Position numbers and translations under genes: made by a program. DNA of 64,000 bases from Pararhizobium sp. (GTDB lineage: Bacteria > Pseudomonadota > Alphaproteobacteria > Rhizobiales > Rhizobiaceae), in the NCBI GenBank assembly GCA_017794825.1, contig CP051237.1:1798001-1862000 (forward strand). The letters run 5' to 3'. A model generated the notes under the pieces. That model saw only the letters and a program-made list of their open reading frames with translations. It was not told where the DNA came from and did no database searches. Each line of letters opens with the position of its first letter. Within the stretch, counting starts at the first letter, position 1. Below are positions 24,767-34,140 of the stretch, piece after piece.

Positions 24767-24993
24767 AGATCTACGACAACACCGGCAAGGAACTCATGGA
24801 TGTGAGCGCGATCCGTCGCGACGGCGACATGCTGGTCGTCAAGGGCAAGATCTTCGGCGCCATGCCGATGACCGCCAAAATCACGCCGGAAGAGGCCCGC
24901 AAGGGCCTCAAGATGCTTGATTTCAAACTCGTGCTCTTCCTGCTGAGTTTCCTGTTCCGCCCGTCGTCGAAACGCGACAAGGACAAGAAGTAA
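24763..24993 (+). CDS. Small uncharacterised protein with a C-terminal hydrophobic helix
   Basis: This 76-residue protein overlaps the CrtI-like gene by four bases (ATGA), so it is translationally coupled. Residues 1-50 look like a small beta-rich domain (MLVVKGKIFGAMPMTAKI). Residues 52-66 (DFKLVLFLLSFLFRP) form one hydrophobic segment, followed by a Lys/Arg-rich tail. It may anchor the oxidoreductase to the membrane or aid it. I do not recognise the family. Confidence 0.65.
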   Translation: MKIYDNTGKELMDVSAIRRDGDMLVVKGKIFGAMPMTAKITPEEARKGLKMLDFKLVLFLLSFLFRPSSKRDKDKK

Positions 24994-25251
24994 GGGCCTC
25001 GCCACCCGCTCCCTGTGGACGGCGGCGTTGCTCGCCTGTCCGCGATTGTGCAAGCGTCAGGGTCTACTTGCTGAGCAATTCAGCAGTTTCTGTCAGCAGC
25101 TTTTCTCCAAATCTCTGTCGGCCGTTTTCCCACTTTCCCAATGCAAAGATCTGCGCTTTACTCAAGAAAAAGCTATTCAAATCTTTGATATTTATTGAGA
25201 TCTATGAATTAGATCGTCAAGAATTGGAAATGGCTACTTGAGTGAGAAAAG
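24994..25251. other. Intergenic gap, AT-rich second half
   Basis: There is no gene, clear terminator or operator copy here. The first 80 bases are GC-rich; 25140-25250 are markedly AT-rich, a plausible promoter zone for the helicase gene, but no convincing -35/-10 pair stands out. Confidence 0.4.
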
Positions 25252-28200
25252 TTGGTTCCGTCGGACTCACTTCCTTTGGACGCAGTGTTGTCACGGTGCG
25301 TTTCGATCGACCTGGAAGTCGATCCGAAATCCAATCGGATCGAAAGCTTCGCGGCTGTCCGTGTGGACGTCGCCGAGCCATACGTCTTTCGACGCGGCAA
25401 TCTGCAGGACGCCCTAGATGGTCTGGAGAGATTCGCGGGCGATACGGATTTTCTGCTCGGTCACAACATAGTTCATTTCGACATCCCACTGCTGGAAGCC
25501 GCGCGAGGCGGTCTGAAACTCCTTTCCAAGCCGGCAATTGACACGCTTTGGCTCAATCCGCTCGCTTATCCGCGCAACCCGTATCACCATCTGGTCAAGC
25601 ACTACAAAGACGGCCGCTTGCAAGCTGGACACATCAACGACCCGGTGCTTGACGCAGAACTGGTCCTAACGGTTCTGAAGAACCAGATATCGGCGCTGCG
25701 GGACATCGCAAAAAACGATCCTGACATACTGACCGCCTTCCACCGGCTCGCAAACAACGGCCGGAACGGATTCGGATTCGATGCGGTTTTCGTTCTCGTG
25801 CGCGACGCTCCATGCCCCCAACCGGCGGAAGCGCGGGAGGCAATTCACCGGCTGCTGCGCGAGCAGGCATGCATACATCAGATCAATGAAGTGATACCCG
25901 GCGAGGATCAGGACGGTTGGCCGCTGGCCTATGCGATTTCATGGATTTCCGTTTCCGGCGGCGACTCCGTGATGCCTCCCTGGGTGCGAAAACAGTTCCC
26001 GGAAGCCGGCCGTCTCGTCCGACAGTTACGCGACAGGCCATGCGCGGACCCTGGTTGTTCCTGGTGCCGTTCGCAAAACGACCCGACGGATCTTCTGACA
26101 AAATGGTTTGGTTTCAAGTCTTTTCGGCCCAGACCCGCCGATGGACAGGGCCGTCCCCTGCAAGAAGCCATCGTCGCCAACGCCCTGGCAAAGACGCCGA
26201 CATTGGGAATTCTTCCGACGGGCACCGGCAAATCGGTGTGCTACCAGCTCCCAGCGCTGGCCCAGTTCAACAAGACCGGGGCGCTGACCGTCGTTATTTC
26301 ACCGCTGGTGGCCCTGATGTCCGACCAGGTGAGCGGGCTTCAGAGACAGGGAATTTCCGCCTGCGTCACGATAAACGGAATGCTGTCGCTTCCCGAGCGA
26401 CAGGAAGCGCTTGATCAGGTCAGACTGGGCGACGCCGCCATTCTGCTGATATCGCCGGAACAGTTGAGAAGCCCGTCAGTGCGAACCATCCTCGATCAGA
26501 GGGAGATCGGATACTGGGTGCTGGACGAGGCTCACTGTATATCGAAGTGGGGTCATGATTTCCGTCCTGATTATCGATACGTCGCGCGTTTCATCAAGGA
26601 ATATTCGGGGGAAGACGAGCCCGCGCCCTTGCTGTGCCTGACCGCAACGGCGAAACCCGGAGTAATCCGGGACATTATCGAGCACTTCCACTCCAGGCTT
26701 GGAATGGAGCTCCAGTTGATCGACGGTGGAGCGGTGCGGGACAATCTCAGCTTCGAGATCGTTCCGACGAACAAGGCGCAAAAACTGGGCGACATTGTCG
26801 CAGTGCTGGACGATGCGCTGCCGAAAGAAGATTTTTGCGGAGGAATCGTTTACTGCTCCACGCGTAGCGCCACCGAGCGCGTCGCCGGGTTTCTCAGGGA
26901 GAAAGGTTTTGCAGCTGCCTATTACCACGCCGGCCTCAAGGCCGAAGCGAGACGGGATGTGCAGCAACAGTTCAGCAACGGCGCGCTGCGCGTCATCGCC
27001 GCAACCAATGCTTTTGGTATGGGAATCGACAAACCGGATATCCGGGTTGTCATCCACGGCGATATCCCGGGATCTCTCGAGAACTACGTCCAGGAAGCAG
27101 GGCGGGCCGGCCGCGACCGGTCGCCGGCGCGTTGCATACTTCTTTTCAGCAACGACGATATCGAGCGTCAGTTCAGCCTGTCGGCGCGATCGCGGCTGAA
27201 CAAGAGGGAAATCGCCGCGATTCTGAAGGCGCTCCGCCGCCTGGACCGGCGCACAAAACGCAATGGCGAAGTGGCGGCGACGCCGGGAGAAATCGTCAAG
27301 GAGGAACTGGACCACCAGTTTGAACGGGACACGGCGACCGACGACACGCGCGTCAAAACCGCTGTGGCCTGGCTTGAAGAATCCGTTCTGCTGAAGCGGG
27401 AAGAAAACCGCGTAAGGGTGTATCCTTCGTCTCTCAAGGTTCGCACAGTCGAGCAGGCCATGAGCATTCTCGGATCGGCCCAGATAACGGACGGATATCG
27501 CAACAATCTCGCCGCGCTCGTCCGATCCATGATCGACGCGCCGCCGGATCAGGGAATAACGACCGATGAATTGTGCGGACAAACCGGATTGTCGCCCGCG
27601 CGCCTGAGAAAGGCGCTGACCGACCTTGAAGCGCTTGGCGTCGCCTCCAATGACACGGCTCTCACGGTTTTCCTGCATATCGGGATAGAGCGCTCATCGG
27701 AGAAACGTCTCGCCGAAGTCGCAGAGCTCGAAGCGTCGTTGATCGGAATGCTGCGCGAGCTCGCTCCCGACCTTGAACCCGGCGGCGAGTCTCCACTCAA
27801 TCTCAAGATTGCTTCACAGCAACTACGCGACGACGGACACAGTTCGGTCAGACCGCACATTCTGGAGAGCCTGATCCGAGGAATCGCCAGAGACGGTCGC
27901 GATGAAGAAGAAGGGATCGGAAGCCTGCGGGTGCGGAAAATCGACCGCGAACATCTCTCCCTGCGCCTGCAGCGAAGCTGGAACAACATGGCGCGAACCG
28001 CCGAATTGCGTCGCAAGGGCGCGGCGATCGTCCTGAGTTCTCTGCTCGATTCCGCGCCTGCCGGGACACGCGGAACTGACATTCAGGTTGAAACGACCTT
28101 AGGCAATCTGACGAGCGCCATTTCAAGCGACCTGGAACTGTCCCGCGAAATAACGGAACCCTCGAAGTTACTCGATCGCGCCCTGCTTTGGGCGCACGAA

Positions 28201-30417
28201 CAGGGCGTCTATACTCTTGGAAAGGGCATCACGATCTTTCGACCCGCGATCACCATACATCTCGATCCGGGAACCCGGCAATTCACCAAGGCCGATTTCG
28301 AACCACTTCGGCTGCATTACGACGAACAGACGCTGCAAACTCACATCATGGCGGCCTATGCGGAGATCGGGCTGGAATCGATGCCGCGCGCACTCCGTCT
28401 TAGTGAAGACTATTTCACCCTGAATCGTGAAGATTTCATTGACAGATGGTTGCCCGGCCGGGCCGCTTCACTCCGACGCCAGACAACGCCGGATTCCTGG
28501 CGCTCGATCGTGGAATCACTTGGAGACCCAAACCAGTCCCGAATTGTCTCTGATGACCGCGAACAGACCAACGTACTTGTGCTGGCTGGTCCCGGATCCG
28601 GGAAAACACGGGTTCTGGTGCATCGAATTGCATATCTCGTTCGCATCAAAAGAGAAAACCCGAGAGGAATTCTGGCGCTCGTCTACAACCGACACGCCGC
28701 GACGGAAATCCGGCAGCGATTGTTCGATCTGCTCGGTGACGACGCTCGCGCCGTGACGATCTCCACCTGCCACGGACTCGCCATGCGACTGATCGGCGCC
28801 AGCTTTTCGCGCAATGCCGACAAACTGGAGACGGAGGCGTTTGACAAGATTCTACAACAGGCAGTGTCCCTGCTGCGCGGCGATGGACTTTCAAGAGATG
28901 AAGCGGATGCGCAGCGGGAGACGCTGATCGAGGGTTTTCGCTGGATTTTCGTGGATGAATACCAGGATATCGGTCCGGATGAATACGAGCTTATCGCCGC
29001 CGTCGCTGGCCGAAGCCTCGACGATGAAGACAGCAGGCTCAGCCTGTTCGCCGTCGGCGACGACGACCAGAATATCTACGCCTTCACAGGCGCTTCTGTA
29101 GAATTCATACGCCGCTTTGAAGTCGACTATAGGGCGCAACCCGTGCATCTTGTGGAGAACTATCGTTCGACGGCCAATATCATCAACGTGTCGAACCTTA
29201 TCATCGCGCGCGCCGCAGAACGCATGAAGGCCGGTCGCGACATTGTGGTGAACACCGCCCGCAAACGTCAGGCGCCCGGCGGCGCCCTGGAAAAACTGGA
29301 TACGGTCAGTCGTGGTCGCGTGCAGATAATGCGTAGCGGATCGTGTGATTTCGAACAGGCTATTGTGGCTGTCAGCGAGCTAGAACGTCTTGCGACGATC
29401 GATCCGGACTGGAGTTGGACGAACGCGGCGGTGATCGCCCGGAACTGGCGATACCTTCAGCCAGTGCGAAGCTATTGCGAAGCGCGCGGCATACCGGTGC
29501 AAACAGCCAATGCGTCCCTGCTGAACATATGGCGTCTCAGAGAAATGCAAACTTTGATCGACTGGCTCAGGAACAAAAAGAGCATGGTCGTTCATGCGCG
29601 AGATCTGACCGACTGGATGGGCGGGAAACCCGATGGCGTCTGGTGGTCGGCGATTCGCCAGGGCATCGAAGAATTCGTTGGAGAACTGGGTGACCGCGAA
29701 ACGGACCGAAATGATGTCATCGAATGGTTTGCGGAATGGGGACGCGACTTGCGCAGACGTCAGACCGGTTTGCTGCTTTTGTCCGCCCACCGCGCAAAGG
29801 GACTGGAATTCGATGACGTGGTTATTCTCGACGGCGGTTGGGACCGACAATCCAGAGAAGAAGACGCTGACGCTGCGCGCAGGCTTTACTATGTGGCGAT
29901 GACCCGGGCGCGACGCAGCCTCGCCCTTGTCTCACAGTCCGATCGTCACCCATTTACGAGTATTCCGGACGATCCGGCGATCCTGTTGCGGTCCCGCAAC
30001 CCGAATCGACCGGACACGAAGGAGTGTAGCAAAATCTATCTCACGCTTGACCCGTCCGAGGTCGATCTGAGTTTTGCCGGCCGGCTTGGGGATGCAAACG
30101 ACACACTCGCTGCGATCAAGCACCTGAACGCAGGTGATCCGGTCACCCTTGTCAAAGCACAGGACCGCTGGTTCATCGTCGACGGCAACGGCGTCAGGGT
30201 CAGCCGGCTTGCCCGAAAGTTCAAGCCGCCCACTAACGCGCGCTTCGTCGAAGGTCGTGTCGCAGCGATCATGACCCGGTTTCGCACAGACTCTGCTGAA
30301 GAGTATCAATCCGCGTTGAAACGGGACGCCTGGCATATCGTGCTACCGGAACTCATCTTTCAACAGGATCATATTCCGTCAGGCGCGGCAGGATTGCCAC
30401 AACCAGAGATATATTAA
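25252..30417 (+). CDS. Giant DEDDh exonuclease - RecQ helicase - UvrD helicase fusion
   Basis: This 1721-residue protein has three catalytic modules. Residues 15-150 are a DEDDh exonuclease (SIDLEVD, LGHNIVHFDIPLL, HINDPVLDAELV). Residues 264-272 carry a CADPGCSWC cluster (possible zinc site). Residues 300-650 are a RecQ core: PTGTGKS (322-328), DEAHCISKWGHDFRPDY (from 425), QEAGRAGRDRSPAR (614-627). Residues 1100-1560 are a UvrD/Rep core: AGPGSGKTR (1112-1120), FVDEYQDI (1233-1240), GDDDQNIYAFTGA, ENYRST, SAHRAKGLEF, YYVAMTRAR. The start is TTG at 25252, the first possible in frame, without a clear ribosome site. It stands alone; DNA repair or anti-phage roles are possible. Confidence 0.85.
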   Translation: MVPSDSLPLDAVLSRCVSIDLEVDPKSNRIESFAAVRVDVAEPYVFRRGNLQDALDGLERFAGDTDFLLGHNIVHFDIPLLEAARGGLKLLSKPAIDTLWLNPLAYPRNPYHHLVKHYKDGRLQAGHINDPVLDAELVLTVLKNQISALRDIAKNDPDILTAFHRLANNGRNGFGFDAVFVLVRDAPCPQPAEAREAIHRLLREQACIHQINEVIPGEDQDGWPLAYAISWISVSGGDSVMPPWVRKQFPEAGRLVRQLRDRPCADPGCSWCRSQNDPTDLLTKWFGFKSFRPRPADGQGRPLQEAIVANALAKTPTLGILPTGTGKSVCYQLPALAQFNKTGALTVVISPLVALMSDQVSGLQRQGISACVTINGMLSLPERQEALDQVRLGDAAILLISPEQLRSPSVRTILDQREIGYWVLDEAHCISKWGHDFRPDYRYVARFIKEYSGEDEPAPLLCLTATAKPGVIRDIIEHFHSRLGMELQLIDGGAVRDNLSFEIVPTNKAQKLGDIVAVLDDALPKEDFCGGIVYCSTRSATERVAGFLREKGFAAAYYHAGLKAEARRDVQQQFSNGALRVIAATNAFGMGIDKPDIRVVIHGDIPGSLENYVQEAGRAGRDRSPARCILLFSNDDIERQFSLSARSRLNKREIAAILKALRRLDRRTKRNGEVAATPGEIVKEELDHQFERDTATDDTRVKTAVAWLEESVLLKREENRVRVYPSSLKVRTVEQAMSILGSAQITDGYRNNLAALVRSMIDAPPDQGITTDELCGQTGLSPARLRKALTDLEALGVASNDTALTVFLHIGIERSSEKRLAEVAELEASLIGMLRELAPDLEPGGESPLNLKIASQQLRDDGHSSVRPHILESLIRGIARDGRDEEEGIGSLRVRKIDREHLSLRLQRSWNNMARTAELRRKGAAIVLSSLLDSAPAGTRGTDIQVETTLGNLTSAISSDLELSREITEPSKLLDRALLWAHEQGVYTLGKGITIFRPAITIHLDPGTRQFTKADFEPLRLHYDEQTLQTHIMAAYAEIGLESMPRALRLSEDYFTLNREDFIDRWLPGRAASLRRQTTPDSWRSIVESLGDPNQSRIVSDDREQTNVLVLAGPGSGKTRVLVHRIAYLVRIKRENPRGILALVYNRHAATEIRQRLFDLLGDDARAVTISTCHGLAMRLIGASFSRNADKLETEAFDKILQQAVSLLRGDGLSRDEADAQRETLIEGFRWIFVDEYQDIGPDEYELIAAVAGRSLDDEDSRLSLFAVGDDDQNIYAFTGASVEFIRRFEVDYRAQPVHLVENYRSTANIINVSNLIIARAAERMKAGRDIVVNTARKRQAPGGALEKLDTVSRGRVQIMRSGSCDFEQAIVAVSELERLATIDPDWSWTNAAVIARNWRYLQPVRSYCEARGIPVQTANASLLNIWRLREMQTLIDWLRNKKSMVVHARDLTDWMGGKPDGVWWSAIRQGIEEFVGELGDRETDRNDVIEWFAEWGRDLRRRQTGLLLLSAHRAKGLEFDDVVILDGGWDRQSREEDADAARRLYYVAMTRARRSLALVSQSDRHPFTSIPDDPAILLRSRNPNRPDTKECSKIYLTLDPSEVDLSFAGRLGDANDTLAAIKHLNAGDPVTLVKAQDRWFIVDGNGVRVSRLARKFKPPTNARFVEGRVAAIMTRFRTDSAEEYQSALKRDAWHIVLPELIFQQDHIPSGAAGLPQPEIY

Positions 30418-30457
30418 CGAGAAGCAACAGCTTCCGGCTTGGCTTGTGAAATTTTCT

Positions 30458-30473
30458 TAAGATAATTATCTTA
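30458..30473. promoter_or_regulatory. Perfect 16-bp AT-rich palindrome
   Basis: TAAGATAATTATCTTA lies 41 bases after the helicase stop and 122 bases before the GGDEF start. It could be an operator for the GGDEF gene or part of a weak terminator; the sequence alone does not decide. The rest of 30418-30594 shows nothing else. Confidence 0.4.
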
Positions 30474-30594
30474 GCAATAGCTGTAGAATGCATGTATTTG
30501 AATCCGTCGGTGGAAAAATTGCCGTTACGACATCTTTCAGGCCGAACAATCAACACCGTGTCCAAGTACAGTCCCACTGAATCGAGCGAATGAA

Positions 30595-32058
30595 GTGAAT
30601 ACTGTTTTCGACAATGAACAAATTTTCGAACTTGCGCCCATTGCCATGTGGGTCGAGGATTTCAGCGGCGTAAAGGCTCTCTTCGACCGCTGGCGCGCCG
30701 AGGGCGTGACGGATCTTCGCTCCTATCTCAGGAGCGATCCGGAACGGGTTGCCGCCTGTTCGAAAGCTATCCGAGTGCTCAAGGTGAACCGCAGAACGCT
30801 CGAGCTCTTCGAGGCGCGCGACATGGAGCATCTCGTCGACAATCTGGGCGCCGTGTTCCGCGACGAAATGCTGACAACGCACATCGAGGAACTGGCGCAG
30901 CTCTGGGAAGGGAAACTGGAATTTTCCAGCAACGCCATCAACTATACGCTGAACGGTCGGCGGCTTGATATCCAGCTCCACGGCGCGGTTTTGCCCGGTC
31001 ATGAAGAAACGCTGAACCGGCTGCTTCTAACCACATCGGACGTCACCGAGCGCGAGGAAGTCAGACGCCGGGAGCAGGCGCAGCGCCGCTACTCGGAAGG
31101 CATTTTCGAACATTCTCCGGTTTCGCTATGGGTCGAGAATTTCAGCGCCATAAAGGTGCTCCTGGAAAGCATTCGCGACCGCGGCATCACCGACCTGCGT
31201 GTATTCACCGACGTTCATCCGGAGTTCGTTCGTCAATGCATGAGCGAGATACGCGTCATCGAGGTCAACAACGCCACGCTAGACCTGTTCAGGGCTCCGG
31301 ATCGCCGCACCTTGCTGCATCGTCAGCAGGAGATTTTCCGCGACGACATGGAAAAATGTTTCCGCGAGCAGCTGATCGAACTGTGGGAGGGCAATCTCCA
31401 GCACAGCCGTGAAGTGGTGAACTATGCGCTGGACGGGTCAGAGCGCCACGTGCTGCTTCAGTTTTCCGTCTTTCCGGGTCATGAGCACGACTGGTCTCTG
31501 GTGCTCGTTTCGCTGACCGACATCACCGCGCGCAAGAAGGCCGAGGCCTATCTCGAATATCTCGGCAAGCACGATGTCCTGACCAAACTCCACAACAGGG
31601 CCTTCTACACCGAGGAGCTCAACCGGCTTGAGCGCAAGCAGCTGCGACCGGTGGGCGTCATCATCATCGACATGAATGGCCTGAAGGAAACCAATGACTC
31701 GCTCGGACACGACGCCGGCGACAATCTGCTGCGTCGGATGGGAGAGGTCATAAACGCCACCGTATCCAAGCCGAACTGTGCGGCCAGGATCGGCGGCGAC
31801 GAGTTCGTGATCCTCATGCCGGGCTGCGGCTGGATGGATATCAACGTCATGGTCGAGGACATCCACAAGCTGCTCAAGACCAACAACCAGTTCTACTCCG
31901 AAGCCCTGATCGAGGTTTCGATCGGCGCCGCCGTGAGCGAAGTCGGCGAAACCATCGAATCCGTGGTCCGCAGGGCGGATCTGAAGATGTTCGAACAGAA
32001 GCAGGAATTCTACGCCAGGAAACGCAAGCTGTCGCAGAAGCAGAGCACCGTGGCGTAA
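30595..32058 (+). CDS. GGDEF diguanylate cyclase with two tandem homologous PAS-like sensor units
   Basis: This 487-residue protein has two homologous units of about 165 residues (unit 1: ELAPIAMWVEDFSGVKALFD; unit 2: EHSPVSLWVENFSAIKVLLE), each with the PAS-like ends LHGAVLPGHEE / LQFSVFPGHEH. A GGDEF domain (about 330-480) follows with the intact RIGGDEFVIL motif and NSLGHDAGD. It should make cyclic-di-GMP from two GTP. No RxxD inhibitory site precedes GGDEF. There is no signal peptide or membrane helix, so it is cytoplasmic and ligand-gated. The start is GTG at 30595. Confidence 0.85.
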   Translation: MNTVFDNEQIFELAPIAMWVEDFSGVKALFDRWRAEGVTDLRSYLRSDPERVAACSKAIRVLKVNRRTLELFEARDMEHLVDNLGAVFRDEMLTTHIEELAQLWEGKLEFSSNAINYTLNGRRLDIQLHGAVLPGHEETLNRLLLTTSDVTEREEVRRREQAQRRYSEGIFEHSPVSLWVENFSAIKVLLESIRDRGITDLRVFTDVHPEFVRQCMSEIRVIEVNNATLDLFRAPDRRTLLHRQQEIFRDDMEKCFREQLIELWEGNLQHSREVVNYALDGSERHVLLQFSVFPGHEHDWSLVLVSLTDITARKKAEAYLEYLGKHDVLTKLHNRAFYTEELNRLERKQLRPVGVIIIDMNGLKETNDSLGHDAGDNLLRRMGEVINATVSKPNCAARIGGDEFVILMPGCGWMDINVMVEDIHKLLKTNNQFYSEALIEVSIGAAVSEVGETIESVVRRADLKMFEQKQEFYARKRKLSQKQSTVA

Positions 32059-32133
32059 CGGCAGGCACAACGAGCAGAACCGTCAGCTTTCGGACAGAAA
32101 AGTCCGTATCAGACCATAAAGCACGAATGGAAA

Positions 32134-32159
32134 GACTGCCGCTGTTTCCGGCGGCAGTC
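32134..32159. terminator. Stem-loop terminator between convergent genes
   Basis: GACTGCCGC and GCGGCAGTC form a perfect 9-bp stem around an 8-base loop, between the GGDEF gene and the convergent importer operon. Confidence 0.7.
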
Positions 32160-32169
32160 CAGGTTGTCT

Positions 32170-33279
32170 TCAGAGATTGCAGGCTTTGGCGGCGGCTTCG
32201 ATCGCGGCCTTGTCAAAATCATTTATGGCTTTCCAGAACTCAATTCCTTCCGGAATGACGACTGTTTCCGGATCGATTTCGTTCGACAGGATGCCGGCCT
32301 CGAGAAGGAAGTCCTGATAGTCGCCCATTGCGTCAACGCTGACGCCGGCCACGACGCCTTCGGGATTGAGCGCAACGGCGTTTTCCTGATCCCTCAGCAA
32401 CACCGAAATCATGGCGAGATCGTTGGCCGCCGCCGTTTCTTCGTCGACGCCGGACGGTTTTGAATCCGGGTAGAATTTCCACACCGCCTGCCGGGCGCAG
32501 TCGGGGTTTGCCGCGGCGAACACCATGGCCTTGGCGATGCCACGGCTGACGCCAGTCACCATTTCGGGATCCTCATCGATTTTCCGCTGGCTTGTGGCAA
32601 AGGAATAATCGGGCAGCGTCGCCCATTTCGGATCTTTCAATATGGTCAAATCGGGGTCTCTGTTCTGGAAACCCACAAGAGCGGATGACCAGTACATGAG
32701 CCCCTGGACCTGGTCATTCTGCAGAGCGATCAAAGGCTGTGCGCCAACCCCGGTCGCGACAAGCGTCAGATCGTCGGGATCAAGACCGTTGTCCCGCGCG
32801 AAAGCCTTTGCAAGAAGCACGCTGTTACCGGAGACCGTGACAACGCCGATCTTCTTGCCCTTTAGATCCTGGGCGGTTTTGATCGGACCGTCCGATTTTA
32901 CGGCAATGCCCCATCCAAGAGAAAAGTTGGTTATCAAGGATCGCAACGGGATATTGTGCTGGCTATTGGCCTGGATGATGACCGAGGCGGACATCTGACC
33001 GAAATCGATATTGTTTACGGCGAGTTGTTGTGCTGCTTCGGATGACCCGCTGATCGGGAAAACATCAGCTTCGTAGCCTTCCTCTTCCCAGTAGCCGAGC
33101 GGCCCCGGCAGAAGCAGGGAGAAGTAGCTGATGTCAAGGAAGTTGGTGCCGCTGACGGCGATCTTCACTTTCTGCAGTTCGTCCTGTGCGAGCGCGTCTA
33201 CGGCGGCTGGAATGGCGGATAGCGTCGCGAGCGCGATCACCCCTGCCCTCAACGATTTCACGATAGTTCTGGTATGCAT
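32170..33279 (-). CDS. NitT/TauT-type ABC transporter substrate-binding protein
   Basis: This 369-residue NMT1/SsuA-like binding protein has a Sec signal (cleavage near DALA-QDE, residue 32). Family traits include FSLLLPGPLGYWEEEGYEADVF, AQDLKGKKIGVVTVSGNS and WSSALVGFQNRD. It is the last gene of the long minus-strand operon and delivers ligand to the permease and ATPase just upstream. Neighbouring flavin monooxygenase genes suggest an organosulfur or N-heterocyclic ligand. Confidence 0.85.
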   Translation of the reverse strand: MHTRTIVKSLRAGVIALATLSAIPAAVDALAQDELQKVKIAVSGTNFLDISYFSLLLPGPLGYWEEEGYEADVFPISGSSEAAQQLAVNNIDFGQMSASVIIQANSQHNIPLRSLITNFSLGWGIAVKSDGPIKTAQDLKGKKIGVVTVSGNSVLLAKAFARDNGLDPDDLTLVATGVGAQPLIALQNDQVQGLMYWSSALVGFQNRDPDLTILKDPKWATLPDYSFATSQRKIDEDPEMVTGVSRGIAKAMVFAAANPDCARQAVWKFYPDSKPSGVDEETAAANDLAMISVLLRDQENAVALNPEGVVAGVSVDAMGDYQDFLLEAGILSNEIDPETVVIPEGIEFWKAINDFDKAAIEAAAKACNL

Positions 33280-33315
33280 GCAATTCCCCTTCTTTCTTTC
33301 AGTTGGGTTGATTTT

Positions 33316-34140
33316 TCACGTTGCCTCATTGGCAAGCACTCCCTCCCGCTCCGCCCAAAAAATGGTGATATTCCTGAGAACGTGAATAATTCTGTGTAGA
33401 ATTATTCCAATTGCAGAAAGTACAAATATGATTGCAAAACTGCCTGCAGTATCCATGGAAAAGTTTTTCTGTAGAAGCAAATTTCCCAAGCCGGCCTGTG
33501 AACCGATAAATTCTCCGACTATTGCGCCAATCACTGCAAGAACTACACCAATATCCAGCCCTGCAAAAATATAAGGCAGCGCTGTCTGCAATTTAACCAT
33601 GCGAAATATTTGCCATCGAGTGGCAGTGAAAGACTGCAACATTTCGATTTGCTGACGGGAGGCCGCATTCATCCCGGCGATACAATTGACGACGACCGGG
33701 AAAAACACAATCAACGCGGTGATGACGACCTTCGACATCAGGCCGTAGCCGAACCAGATGATGATCATTGGCGCGATCGCCACTTTCGGCACCGTCTGAA
33801 GCGCCACGACGTAGGGATAAACGATCTTCTCCAGCAGCTTCCACTGTCCGATCGTCACCCCGATAACAAGGCCGATCAGCGCGCCGACCACGAAACCGGC
33901 GAGGATTTCCCATAGCGTAACGCCAATGTGGTAGTAGAAGCTCTGTGTCCCGAGGTTTTTCACCAGTGACGCAGCGACCGCCGAAGGCGTCGGAATGATC
34001 AGGCTCGGAATGCCAAATCCGCGAACGATGGCTTCCCAGGCGATGATCAGGACAGCGAACAGGAGAATTGAGAGCCCGGTCTCGTGGCTGTAACCGATTT
34101 TCCTGGATTTTCGACCCGGCTTGCGAACGTCTTGTGTCAT
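33316..34140 (-). CDS. NitT/TauT-type ABC transporter permease
   Basis: This 274-residue permease of the SsuC class has about six hydrophobic segments and an EAA-type loop (SFTATRWQIFRMVKLQTALPY). The start overlaps the ATPase stop (ATGA at 34137-34140). The part encoded between about 33360 and 33640 is clearly more AT-rich than the rest of the gene and its neighbours, suggesting a mosaic origin. Confidence 0.85.
   Translation of the reverse strand: MTQDVRKPGRKSRKIGYSHETGLSILLFAVLIIAWEAIVRGFGIPSLIIPTPSAVAASLVKNLGTQSFYYHIGVTLWEILAGFVVGALIGLVIGVTIGQWKLLEKIVYPYVVALQTVPKVAIAPMIIIWFGYGLMSKVVITALIVFFPVVVNCIAGMNAASRQQIEMLQSFTATRWQIFRMVKLQTALPYIFAGLDIGVVLAVIGAIVGEFIGSQAGLGNLLLQKNFSMDTAGSFAIIFVLSAIGIILHRIIHVLRNITIFWAEREGVLANEAT

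Noticed and set aside
26476..27678. Minus-strand open frame of 400 codons inside the helicase gene
   Set aside because: Opposite the RecQ core with all motifs intact; no independent evidence.
25252..30417. Part of a known multi-gene defence system
   Set aside because: Neighbours on both sides are metabolic or signalling genes; no methylase, restriction, toxin or Cas partner was seen.
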